Of a DNA stretch of 13,910 nt, positions 1-6,082 are shown in pieces (position 1 is the first letter of the stretch; every line of letters starts with the position of its first letter). The DNA is from Candidatus Aenigmatarchaeota archaeon (GTDB taxonomy: Archaea; EX4484-52; GLR71), in NCBI GenBank assembly GCA_023134675.1, contig JAGLUQ010000008.1, positions 1-13,910 of the forward strand, given 5' to 3'. The notes beneath the pieces were generated by a model that was not told the origin of the DNA, made no database searches, and saw only the letters and a list, made by a program, of their open reading frames with translations. The translations under genes and the position numbers were made by a program.

Positions 1-1
1 G

Positions 2-811
2 TATGAAAGAGAAGCAACAGATGTCAAAACCGAAATGGAAAAGCATATAATGGACGCGTTGAAAAAAACGACAGGTGCTTTCAGTGAATTGGTTAGCTTA
101 TATGATCTGATGTTTAATAAAGAAGACTTGAGAGATAAGGTTGTGGCTGAAGTCACAGATTCAGTAAGCAGAAAAAAAGTGTCAGGTTCAGGAGAAAAAC
201 TAGAAACATATAAATCCAGCTGGAAAACGATTGAAACAGAAATAACAGAAATAAGAAATTTCTACGAGGATATAAATTTTGCAGACACCGGTACTGAAGA
301 AGGAAAGGCATTCCGTGAATCTGCAAGAGAAAGAATTCTGGATGAGGCAGGAAAAGGGATTGTAAGAGGTCTGTGCTTCTGGGAAAATGAATTAAGCGGT
401 GATGAAGATATACGCTCACCTTTCAAAGACCTATACACGCAATGGTACGGGTCTGAAGATACAAAACAAATAATGAAGAGCTACAACTTTCGAAATATTC
501 CTTTATTAATAGCCCGTGAATACAAAACAGTTTTCGGAGATTATCCTGAAGAGTTTTATAATGACTTTCAGGACAAAGCTGTAAACTGCTTAGACTCCTT
601 GATTAAAGAAGCAGATAAAAATGATGGAGAGTTTGATGAAGATCATGCCGAGAATTTAAAAGCATATCTGCTGAAAGATTTAACATATGATGAACTCAGG
701 CTTTTGCCAGAACTGCATAAAAAGATAAGTTATGTCAACGATAATTACCAGGATATATCTGAAGCAGTAATATCAGAAATAGCAATATCTGAGAAGTTCG
801 GATTATGCTGA
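2..811 (+). CDS. Unrecognised charged helical protein, C-terminal part
   Basis: I do not recognise this gene. The reading frame is open from base 2, so the ATG at 35 is probably internal: there is no SD site or TATA box at the right distance before it, and the frame simply continues out of the window. The visible 269 residues are very rich in Glu, Lys and Asp, have no membrane segment and no signal peptide, and read as mostly alpha-helical with coiled-coil-like stretches. Two Cys lie far apart, so there is no zinc site. It ends at a TGA at 809-811, convergent with the membrane protein gene at 885. A soluble cytoplasmic scaffold or regulatory protein is possible, but this is a guess. That it is a real gene is fairly sure from length and composition; its function is unknown. 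Confidence 0.75.
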   Translation, partial: YEREATDVKTEMEKHIMDALKKTTGAFSELVSLYDLMFNKEDLRDKVVAEVTDSVSRKKVSGSGEKLETYKSSWKTIETEITEIRNFYEDINFADTGTEEGKAFRESARERILDEAGKGIVRGLCFWENELSGDEDIRSPFKDLYTQWYGSEDTKQIMKSYNFRNIPLLIAREYKTVFGDYPEEFYNDFQDKAVNCLDSLIKEADKNDGEFDEDHAENLKAYLLKDLTYDELRLLPELHKKISYVNDNYQDISEAVISEIAISEKFGLC

Positions 812-877
812 TACATATAACATTGATTCTGTCACCTGATTATTAAGCTTCATATAAACAAAAAAATAAAAAAAGAA

Positions 878-893
878 AAGGGTTCTATCCCTT
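878..893 (-). terminator. Hairpin plus T-tract ending the DUF4013-like gene
   Basis: A 5-bp stem (878-882 pairs with 889-893, AAGGG/CCCTT) encloses a 6-base loop. On the minus strand it is followed by an almost pure T run (rc of about 860-877). The TAG stop of the minus-strand gene (885-887) lies in the loop. T-rich tracts are the main archaeal termination signal; the hairpin is an addition. Confidence 0.55.
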
Positions 894-1220
894 CACATAT
901 CTTCTGTAGAAGTCAGCGACAAAGATAGAGCTTGTAAACATCAGCGCAGGGAAACCTATCAGGACAATTGTCAGGAGTCCAAATATGATTGTCAGCGCGT
1001 ATGTCTTCAGTATCATGACAATATAATCTCCAAGGTTCTCTTTCATCGCCTTCAGTACACCGAACTCAAAATAAGCCTCAACTGTCTGCTTTTTTATAAA
1101 GTTTACACCAAGCAAAGGTATGATGAAACAGCTAAAGAGGAAATTCACAATCTGCAAAAGATCCTGGCTTAGTATACCGACAATACTGATGATTATCATA
1201 TACAATATAACAAAAGGCAC
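885..1220 (-). CDS. Half-length DUF4013-like membrane protein
   Basis: About 111 residues with three hydrophobic segments (roughly 3-25, 29-42 and a long pair at 68-100), ending in an arginine/lysine-rich FYRRYVKG tail. The middle part (AYFEFGVLKAMKENLGDY) followed by a hydrophobic hairpin resembles the C-terminal half of archaeal DUF4013 membrane proteins, which are normally about 200 residues or more. Only the second half is present. Start uncertain: the frame is open upstream to a stop at 1257-1259 with no ATG in that stretch. The earliest accepted codon is GTG at 1220 and the first ATG is at 1199. No SD is visible. It lies 40 bp after the DUF4282-like gene on the same strand and may be co-transcribed. 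It could be a decayed fragment or a true short protein. Role unknown, probably membrane-located. Confidence 0.5.
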   Translation of the reverse strand: MPFVILYMIIISIVGILSQDLLQIVNFLFSCFIIPLLGVNFIKKQTVEAYFEFGVLKAMKENLGDYIVMILKTYALTIIFGLLTIVLIGFPALMFTSSIFVADFYRRYVKG

Positions 1221-1260
1221 AAAAGATAGAATTATAAAAACAAAAATTATTTTTAATTAA

Positions 1261-1512
1261 CTATTTTTTCGATTTAGATGATGATATATCCACAAGTGTG
1301 TCGTGTATTCTAAAGATTACAATTACAAATTCACACATTAATCTCCACCATAAATTTCCAAAAATAATAACAGCCAAACCAAGAAGTATCTCATCCGTAA
1401 ACATCAGACCTATACCACTAAGTGTGATTATGATGACATTCAAAATATATAAAATTTTAATTAGTGGTGATGTTATTAATTTTTTAAATTCAAGAAAATC
1501 ATTCATATACAT
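1261..1512 (-). CDS. DUF4282-like small membrane protein
   Basis: A protein of 83 residues. It opens with a short amphipathic piece (DFLEFKKLITSPLIKILY), has two membrane segments (about 17-37 and 41-63), then the conserved-looking tail LWWRLMCEFVIVIFRIHDTLVDI and a Lys/Ser end. The order 'F..ITP.LIK.LY - two helices - R..E..IV.FRI...L' is the layout I know for DUF4282, a family of unknown function. Two ATGs (1512 and 1506) are possible. A TATA-like CTATAAATAG at 1529-1538 sits about 22-28 bases before them, suggesting a leaderless transcript. Immediately upstream lies a MITE-like insertion. If that insertion is removed, the frame stays open upstream to 1753, so the present start may be newer than the gene. 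Confidence 0.7.
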   Translation of the reverse strand: MYMNDFLEFKKLITSPLIKILYILNVIIITLSGIGLMFTDEILLGLAVIIFGNLWWRLMCEFVIVIFRIHDTLVDISSSKSKK

Positions 1513-1527
1513 TATATTGTATTCTTG

Positions 1528-1543
1528 ACTATTTATAGTTTTA
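1528..1543 (-). promoter_or_regulatory. TATA-type promoter for the DUF4282-like gene
   Basis: The minus strand reads AAAACTATAAATAGT, an A-rich BRE-like stretch followed by a TATA box, centred about 22-28 bases from the two candidate ATGs. Nearly the same sequence occurs at 2567-2582 ahead of the 21-codon ORF. Confidence 0.5.
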
Positions 1544-1551
1544 CCTAAGCG
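1544..1551. repeat. Left target-site duplication (CCTAAGCG)
   Basis: The 8-mer CCTAAGCG here is exactly repeated at 1701-1708, directly flanking the 149-bp element. Confidence 0.7.
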
Positions 1552-1700
1552 GGGTCTGCAAACTTTTTCCGTGATGACCCAAAATCCAACAACCTCTATT
1601 TCTTGTGCAAATAGGTGTTAATGTATGCGTTTTCTCACATAAAATGTCTGTTTTTGATACGTCAAAAAAGTCCATTTTCACGGAAATTATTGGCGTACCC
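1552..1700. mobile_element. MITE-like insertion, 149 bp
   Basis: The segment is bounded by a perfect 8-bp direct repeat (1544-1551 and 1701-1708). Its two ends are inverted repeats: the first 23 bases from 1552 match the reverse complement of the last 23 bases up to 1700 at 17 positions, including the terminal GGGT and an unbroken inner TTTCCGTGA (1566-1574 against 1678-1686). It contains an internal palindrome (1651-1668). It is too small for a transposase, so it would have to be moved by one encoded elsewhere. 8-bp duplications with GGG ends recall IS1595-type elements, but that assignment is inference. A 66-codon frame runs across it on the minus strand and is not considered a gene. Confidence 0.7.
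1651..1668. repeat. Palindrome inside the MITE
   Basis: TTTTTGA and TCAAAAA arms (1651-1657 and 1662-1668) with a 4-base loop. Internal fold-back structure is common in non-autonomous elements. Confidence 0.5.
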
Positions 1701-1708
1701 CCTAAGCG
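1701..1708. repeat. Right target-site duplication (CCTAAGCG)
   Basis: Exact copy of 1544-1551 on the other side of the element. Confidence 0.7.
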
Positions 1709-1748
1709 TTTACAGTCATCTTCAACTACCTTTTTAATCAAGAGTAAT

Positions 1749-2423
1749 CTATTTTATCTCTACAACTTTTGATTTGCTAAATTCTAAACAACTTGCAAAT
1801 CCAAAATCATAATTAATTAATTTTCCAGTAAATACAATTGTACTTCCAATATTTGCTTTTAGAAGTTTATCTTTCTCAGTGCTTGGAAAAAATGCTTTAG
1901 CAATACAAGAAGTTCTGCCAGAGTTTTGTAAAACAACATATTGTGAAGATAAAGTAGCATCACTGATTCTATCTGCTCTAATTGATGTTTTGATAGTCTT
2001 TCCTTCATATTTAGTTTCATATAAATTTTCTTTTTGAATGTCACTTAAATCTGAATAAGCACCAAAAGAGGAATATAATTCATCAATAGTAACTTCTATT
2101 GGTATTATTTCTTGTTGTGTAATTGTATTTTGTGTTGGTTCAGAACCAGAGAAGATAGCAAGTACTAACAGTAAACAAATGGCAACAATATGAATCGTTT
2201 TATTTTCAGGAAATTTCCATTTAATGTTTTCAAATTTATAGGATTTCATTATAAGTATTAAATCAATTAAATACCAAAAACCAAAACCTCCAACAGTTAT
2301 AAGTTTAAGTATTCCAGTTTTGGTTTTCCCCATAAAAAATCTATCAACACCAAAAAAACCTAGAAAAAATGATAACCACAATGTTGAAGCCCAACTGACT
2401 TCTTTAATTTTCTCTTTTGACAT
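1749..2423 (-). CDS. TM2-domain membrane protein with OB-like C-terminal domain
   Basis: 224 residues. Residues about 9-70 form a TM2 domain: two hydrophobic helices joined by a short turn with the family's GFFGVDRFFMGKTKTGILKL...GGFGFWYLIDLI pattern. A third helix follows (about 77-93), then a roughly 120-residue extramembrane domain. The latter, with LYETKYEGKTIKTSIRADRI and later GSTIVFTGKLINYDFGFASCLEFSKSKVVEI, resembles the OB-fold 'tRNA_anti-like' domain often appended to bacterial and archaeal membrane or lipoproteins. Its ligand is unknown. A TATA box at about 2447-2458 precedes the ATG by some 30 bases, and no SD is seen. The gene is more AT-rich than the core genes to the right, in line with an accessory origin. 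Confidence 0.75.
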   Translation of the reverse strand: MSKEKIKEVSWASTLWLSFFLGFFGVDRFFMGKTKTGILKLITVGGFGFWYLIDLILIMKSYKFENIKWKFPENKTIHIVAICLLLVLAIFSGSEPTQNTITQQEIIPIEVTIDELYSSFGAYSDLSDIQKENLYETKYEGKTIKTSIRADRISDATLSSQYVVLQNSGRTSCIAKAFFPSTEKDKLLKANIGSTIVFTGKLINYDFGFASCLEFSKSKVVEIK

Positions 2424-2445
2424 TTTGAATCCCTTAATTATAGTT

Positions 2446-2459
2446 TAATATTTATAGAT
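2446..2459 (-). promoter_or_regulatory. TATA box of the TM2 gene
   Basis: The minus strand reads TCTATAAATATTA, centred about 30 bases before the ATG at 2423. This predicts a leader of only a few bases. Confidence 0.45.
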
Positions 2460-2470
2460 TAAATATAGAA

Positions 2471-2536
2471 CTATTTAATACTATCACCGAGAAATTCACG
2501 GGTTTTTAACGCTTTCTTAAAACTTAGTGATTCCAT
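2471..2536 (-). CDS. Possible 21-residue small protein
   Basis: A short ORF beginning MESLSFKKALKTREF and ending with TAG at 2471-2473. In its favour: AGGTG on the minus strand, five bases before the ATG, fits an archaeal SD, and a TATA-like CTATAAATAG lies upstream at 2567-2578, giving a leader of about ten bases. No similarity is recognised. It may be a microprotein, or the surviving 5' end of a gene interrupted when the TM2 gene arrived. It is too short to judge by codon use. Confidence 0.35.
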   Translation of the reverse strand: MESLSFKKALKTREFLGDSIK

Positions 2537-2566
2537 AATAGCACCTACACACACATTGATTTTCAG

Positions 2567-2582
2567 ACTATTTATAGCTTTT
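2567..2582 (-). promoter_or_regulatory. TATA-type promoter before the 21-codon ORF
   Basis: The minus strand reads AAAAGCTATAAATAGTC, almost identical to the promoter at 1528-1543. It sits about 35-40 bases before the small ORF's ATG, leaving room for a short leader with an SD site. It also lies just past the stop of the ABC permease. Confidence 0.4.
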
Positions 2583-2584
2583 AT

Positions 2585-3853
2585 CTATTTTTTGCCGATA
2601 AAATACAAAGAAATTACAAACATCAAAGCAGGTATTATAAAATAATCCATCGCAATCACACCGCCAAACAGCAATGCCTGCTTCATCATCAATATCTCTG
2701 TATTAAGAAGCATGACATCAGATATCATCCTGACAAGGAAAGGCATAAGATCAACAGGATAAAACATGCCGGATAAAAATAGCAGAGGCAAAGTAATAAT
2801 AAGAGATATAAGCACAGCAACACCCTCGCTATCACTCAGAAGCCCGATTATAATACCGGCAAAAGTGTTCACAAGACTGATAAACAGCAGTGCCTTTACA
2901 AGTAAGACAAGACTCAGATCATAACCTGCGCCAAACACAGAGAACAGCAGAAACAGCACTGCAAACTGCACAACAGATACAAAGGAAAAAAACACAGCTT
3001 TTGACAATATATATGTCGCAAACGAGCTGTTGCTCACCCTTATCCTTGCAAATAGCTGCGTCTTCCTGTCATATATAACTCCTGTGGAGCACAGCATAAG
3101 AATCAAAAACAGATTCAGCACAGCAAACAAAGGTGCAATGCCCACTTCCTTGATACTGAATTCCTCATATATTCCTTTTTTTCCGACAGATACCGGGTTT
3201 GAAAGATATGCAGGATCTATATTTTCCATCCTGCCAAGTTCTTCATCAACTTCAGACAGTTTAATCTTAAGATTAGAAAAGCCACCCACATGCTCTGCAA
3301 CTTCAAGAGCGATGCCTGTCTTCTCCTTTGCATCACCACTCTGCTGCTTTATTTCACTGCCCACAGCATACACAAGCGCATTCTTGAATGGCTGCAGTGC
3401 CAGGTCAAACTTCCATTCAACAAGACTGCTCACAGATGGTTCACTGTTGTCATAATATACATCAATGTTTGCCTGCTGCAGGTTGTCAAGCCTTTCCGTA
3501 AACCCTTTCCCAATTACGATACCAAACAAAAATTCCCGTCTGCGTAAAGATTCCTGAAGCTCATAAGTGCAGTTATCACCGGACCCATATACAATATCAA
3601 AATCACCTATACTTCCAAGAATGTTTCGTGTCGCAGAAGTATTGTCATAATCGCAGACAATTACAGGGATTGATGTTGCCGAACCTCCAAGCATGAATAT
3701 GTAGATAAGCCCAAGTATGACAGGCAGTGCCATAGACAGGTAAAGATACTTCTTCTTCCGGAAGAGAAGCTTGTATTCTCTTGTCAAAAACCCGATAAAG
3801 CTCTGAGGCATGATATACATTTTCTTCAGGATCCGTGCACTCTTTCCTATCAT
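2585..3853 (-). CDS. ABC-2 type transporter permease
   Basis: 422-residue membrane subunit of an ABC exporter, paired with the ATPase whose stop it overlaps (ATGA, 3850-3853), so the two are translationally coupled. One helix near the N-terminus (about 37-57) is followed by a large extracytoplasmic domain (about 58-235). A C-terminal bundle of five hydrophobic segments (about 240-262, 280-306, 310-335, 343-366, 395-418) follows. This is the layout of ABC-2 permeases with a long first external loop, related to the YhgE/drug/Na+ efflux group. Cytoplasmic residues 1-35 are basic. The substrate cannot be told from sequence; export of a lipid, peptide or toxic compound is the usual role of this class. 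The TAG stop is at 2585. Confidence 0.88.
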   Translation of the reverse strand: MIGKSARILKKMYIMPQSFIGFLTREYKLLFRKKKYLYLSMALPVILGLIYIFMLGGSATSIPVIVCDYDNTSATRNILGSIGDFDIVYGSGDNCTYELQESLRRREFLFGIVIGKGFTERLDNLQQANIDVYYDNSEPSVSSLVEWKFDLALQPFKNALVYAVGSEIKQQSGDAKEKTGIALEVAEHVGGFSNLKIKLSEVDEELGRMENIDPAYLSNPVSVGKKGIYEEFSIKEVGIAPLFAVLNLFLILMLCSTGVIYDRKTQLFARIRVSNSSFATYILSKAVFFSFVSVVQFAVLFLLFSVFGAGYDLSLVLLVKALLFISLVNTFAGIIIGLLSDSEGVAVLISLIITLPLLFLSGMFYPVDLMPFLVRMISDVMLLNTEILMMKQALLFGGVIAMDYFIIPALMFVISLYFIGKK

Positions 3854-4836
3854 ACTGATTTCACCTTCAGGAAAAGCTCATCTAAAGTAGGCTCCCTAAA
3901 CCCTGTCTCTTCATATTTGATATCATTCTTTTCAAGAAATTTCAAAAAATAATTTTTCTGCCCCGCACTCTCCACGGAAAACATCTTGTATGACCCGAAA
4001 CTGTCAAGAAGCGATATATTATGTTCAACGCAATAGTTGGCAATATCATACTTATGCCTCTTGTTAAGACTTCCCATCTTCATCTCCAGGACAAAATGTG
4101 TCTTTAGCTTCCTGCAGATATCTTTAAGCTTGCCGTCAGCAAACACCCTGCCCCTGTGCAGAAGAACAATCCTGTCTGAATGAATCTCTGCTTCAGTAAG
4201 CATATGCGTAGTGATGACAACTGTCTTTCTCCTGTTTCTCTGGTGTTCAAGAAAATGCCACAGAAGTTTTCTGTTATAGAAATCCAGGCCGACAAACGGC
4301 TCATCAAGAATCATCACCTTAGGCTTATGCAGAAAAGACACAACAATGTTTAGTCTCACTTTCTGCCCGCCCGACAGTTCAGCAGGATTTGCTGATAAAG
4401 GAACATCAAGTTCCATAATCTTCATAAGCTCTTTGCCTGACTCAATAGACCTTGACCTTGAAAGCCCATATAAGCTTCCGAAAAAAACAATATTGTCTTC
4501 AATATTAAGATCAGGGACAATAGAGATCTCCTGCGGCACAAAACCGATATCTTCACGCGCAAGAACCTTGCCATATCCATTTATTGCAACCTTACCGGAA
4601 TATCCCCCTGTAAGCGACCCGGATAATATGTTCAAAAATGTAGACTTTCCTTCACCAGACCGTCCCACAATAGCGATTATCTGGCTTGTACGCGCAGTAA
4701 AACTGAAATTTCTAAGAATCTTCTTCTTATCATACGAAAAATTGATTTTCCTGGCTGACACCGGGTTCTTCTTCTTAGGAAACAGGTATTTGTGCACAGT
4801 CTCCTTTAATCCTGACTTGATTCTCTTGCCTGCCAT
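3850..4836 (-). CDS. ABC transporter ATP-binding protein
   Basis: Energy-coupling subunit for the downstream permease. In order: a basic, non-family N-terminal extension of about 25 residues (GKRIKSGLKETVHKYLFPKKK); Walker A GRSGEGKST near residues 58-66; Q-loop FVPQE near 100; signature LSGGQ near 154-158; Walker B VMILDEP near 174-180; D-loop GLD; and switch-loop TTH near 209-211. A C-terminal domain of about 100 residues ends in FREPTLDELFLKV, the usual end of ABC-2-type ATPases. All catalytic motifs are intact. Start choice: an ATG at 4842 abuts the GGAG directly, whereas the ATG at 4836 lies six bases after it and is preferred (about 328 residues). A TATA-like TTTAAA lies at 4872-4882. 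Confidence 0.93.
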   Translation of the reverse strand: MAGKRIKSGLKETVHKYLFPKKKNPVSARKINFSYDKKKILRNFSFTARTSQIIAIVGRSGEGKSTFLNILSGSLTGGYSGKVAINGYGKVLAREDIGFVPQEISIVPDLNIEDNIVFFGSLYGLSRSRSIESGKELMKIMELDVPLSANPAELSGGQKVRLNIVVSFLHKPKVMILDEPFVGLDFYNRKLLWHFLEHQRNRRKTVVITTHMLTEAEIHSDRIVLLHRGRVFADGKLKDICRKLKTHFVLEMKMGSLNKRHKYDIANYCVEHNISLLDSFGSYKMFSVESAGQKNYFLKFLEKNDIKYEETGFREPTLDELFLKVKSV

Positions 4837-4871
4837 TTTCATCTCCGCTAAATATACTCTTTAAGATGAAT

Positions 4872-4882
4872 CTTTTAAACCT
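4872..4882 (-). promoter_or_regulatory. TATA box for the ABC operon
   Basis: The minus strand reads GGTTTAAAAGA, about 40 bases before the ATG at 4836. That leaves a leader of roughly 12-15 bases containing the GGAG SD site. It belongs to a divergent promoter region with the reductase gene. Confidence 0.4.
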
Positions 4883-4934
4883 TTCTATTTGTTACCACTT
4901 TTAAGATAAGAATGAACCAAATAAACAAAACAAA

Positions 4935-4945
4935 CCTATATATCC
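4935..4945 (+). promoter_or_regulatory. TATA box of the geranylgeranyl reductase gene
   Basis: CCTATATATCC, centred about 27 bases before the ATG at 4967. No SD is present, so the transcript is probably leaderless. Confidence 0.5.
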
Positions 4946-4966
4946 TCAAAAACATCAAATAACACT

Positions 4967-5980
4967 ATGGAATCTTATGAAATTGTGATTGTCGGTGCAG
5001 GTCCTGCAGGTCTTAAATGCGCAGAAGTCCTTGCAGAAGCAGGAAAAGAAGTCCTTGTGCTTGAAAAAAATGAAGTGATAGGCCCTAAAGTCTGTGCTGG
5101 TTGTCTCACAGCCAAAGATTTCACTCTTGGGATATCAAAAAATATAGGCAAAAGCTTCAAAGAAATATTTGTGCATACTCCCCACAGGACCACAATTATG
5201 GAAACCGGTGAAACTATTATCACAACAACAGACAGAAAAGAATTAGGTCAACTGATGCTAAAACAAGCCAAAAGAGCAGGCGCAGTAATAAAGACGAAAA
5301 TCAAGGTCTCAGAAATAAAAAAAGACTCAATCATAGCAAATAATAAAGAGATCAGATTCAAATACCTTATAGGTGCTGACGGCAGTTCATCAATGGTCCG
5401 AAGGTCACTGGGCCTGAAAACAAAAGAGATTGATATTGCAATACAATATATAATCCCAAAAGTCTATAAACGTCTGGAACTCTTCTTTGATGCAGATTTA
5501 TTTGCTTCCGGATTTGCATGGATTCTTCCAAACAAGAAATTTACATCAATTGGAGCCTGTGTGGATCCAAGATATCTTAATGCAAAAGATCTTAGGGTCA
5601 ACTTCAATAAATGGCTGAAGAAAAAAAAGATAGATGTTTCCAAAGCAAGATTTGAAGCTGCACCAATCAATTACAATTATGAGGGTTATAAATTCAAAAA
5701 TAAATACCTGATTGGAGATGCAGCAGGGTTTGCATCAGGATTGACAGGTGAAGGGATATATTTTGCGATTCTCTCCGGAAAAGAAGTGGCAGAACAGATA
5801 ATCAATAAGAAATATAAGCCTAAAGGTATTGAAAAAATTCTCAGAATAAAGAGCCATCATGAAGCTTTGCTGAAACTTTTTGAATTCAGTAAGCCTTTAA
5901 GTGCCATTGAACATGAGACTTTGGCAATCTTATTGAAAAGCAAATTGATTGATAAGGAAGTTGTAGATATATTTGGATAA
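4967..5980 (+). CDS. Geranylgeranyl reductase family FAD-dependent oxidoreductase
   Basis: 337-residue flavoprotein. The N-terminal dinucleotide fold shows GAGPAG at residues 10-15 and an acidic strand end (VLVLEKN, about 29-35) for the FAD ribose. PKVCAGCLT (about 40-49) is the cysteine-containing motif seen near the flavin in archaeal geranylgeranyl reductases. GADGSSSMVRRSLG (about 137-150) and IGDAAGFASGLTGEGI (about 248-263) are the second and third FAD-binding motifs; GFAWILPNK fits the substrate-side strand. Archaeal members saturate the geranylgeranyl chains of ether lipids or related isoprenoids. Length is at the short side of the 340-400 usual for lipid reductases, so another isoprenoid substrate is possible. 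The ATG is set by the TATA spacing. The gene is convergent with inositol-3-phosphate synthase. Confidence 0.88.
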   Translation: MESYEIVIVGAGPAGLKCAEVLAEAGKEVLVLEKNEVIGPKVCAGCLTAKDFTLGISKNIGKSFKEIFVHTPHRTTIMETGETIITTTDRKELGQLMLKQAKRAGAVIKTKIKVSEIKKDSIIANNKEIRFKYLIGADGSSSMVRRSLGLKTKEIDIAIQYIIPKVYKRLELFFDADLFASGFAWILPNKKFTSIGACVDPRYLNAKDLRVNFNKWLKKKKIDVSKARFEAAPINYNYEGYKFKNKYLIGDAAGFASGLTGEGIYFAILSGKEVAEQIINKKYKPKGIEKILRIKSHHEALLKLFEFSKPLSAIEHETLAILLKSKLIDKEVVDIFG

Positions 5981-6002
5981 TATAAATCTCATATTTATAT
6001 AT

Positions 6003-6044
6003 CTGTCAAAGCTTCAACTACAATAAGAAAATAATCTTTGACAG
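6003..6044. terminator. Inverted repeat between convergent genes
   Basis: Perfect 9-bp arms CTGTCAAAG (6003-6011) and CTTTGACAG (6036-6044) with a 24-base loop, between the two convergent stops at 5980 and 6083. It could act as a bidirectional terminator or 3'-end stabiliser. No strong T-run follows directly, so the role is inferred from position. Confidence 0.4.
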
Positions 6045-6082
6045 GCATCAGAAGATTGTCTGTGTTTTGCCCTCATTAATCT

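Noticed and set aside
1541..1741. A 66-codon minus-strand open frame
   Set aside because: It runs across the MITE-like element and both target duplications, starts at TTG without SD, and has no coherent protein pattern. It is better explained as insertion sequence plus flanks.
3030..3547. Plus-strand open frames opposite the ABC permease
   Set aside because: They are shadows of a clearly coding minus-strand gene; their products are rich in Ser/Cys/Pro strings with no start signals.
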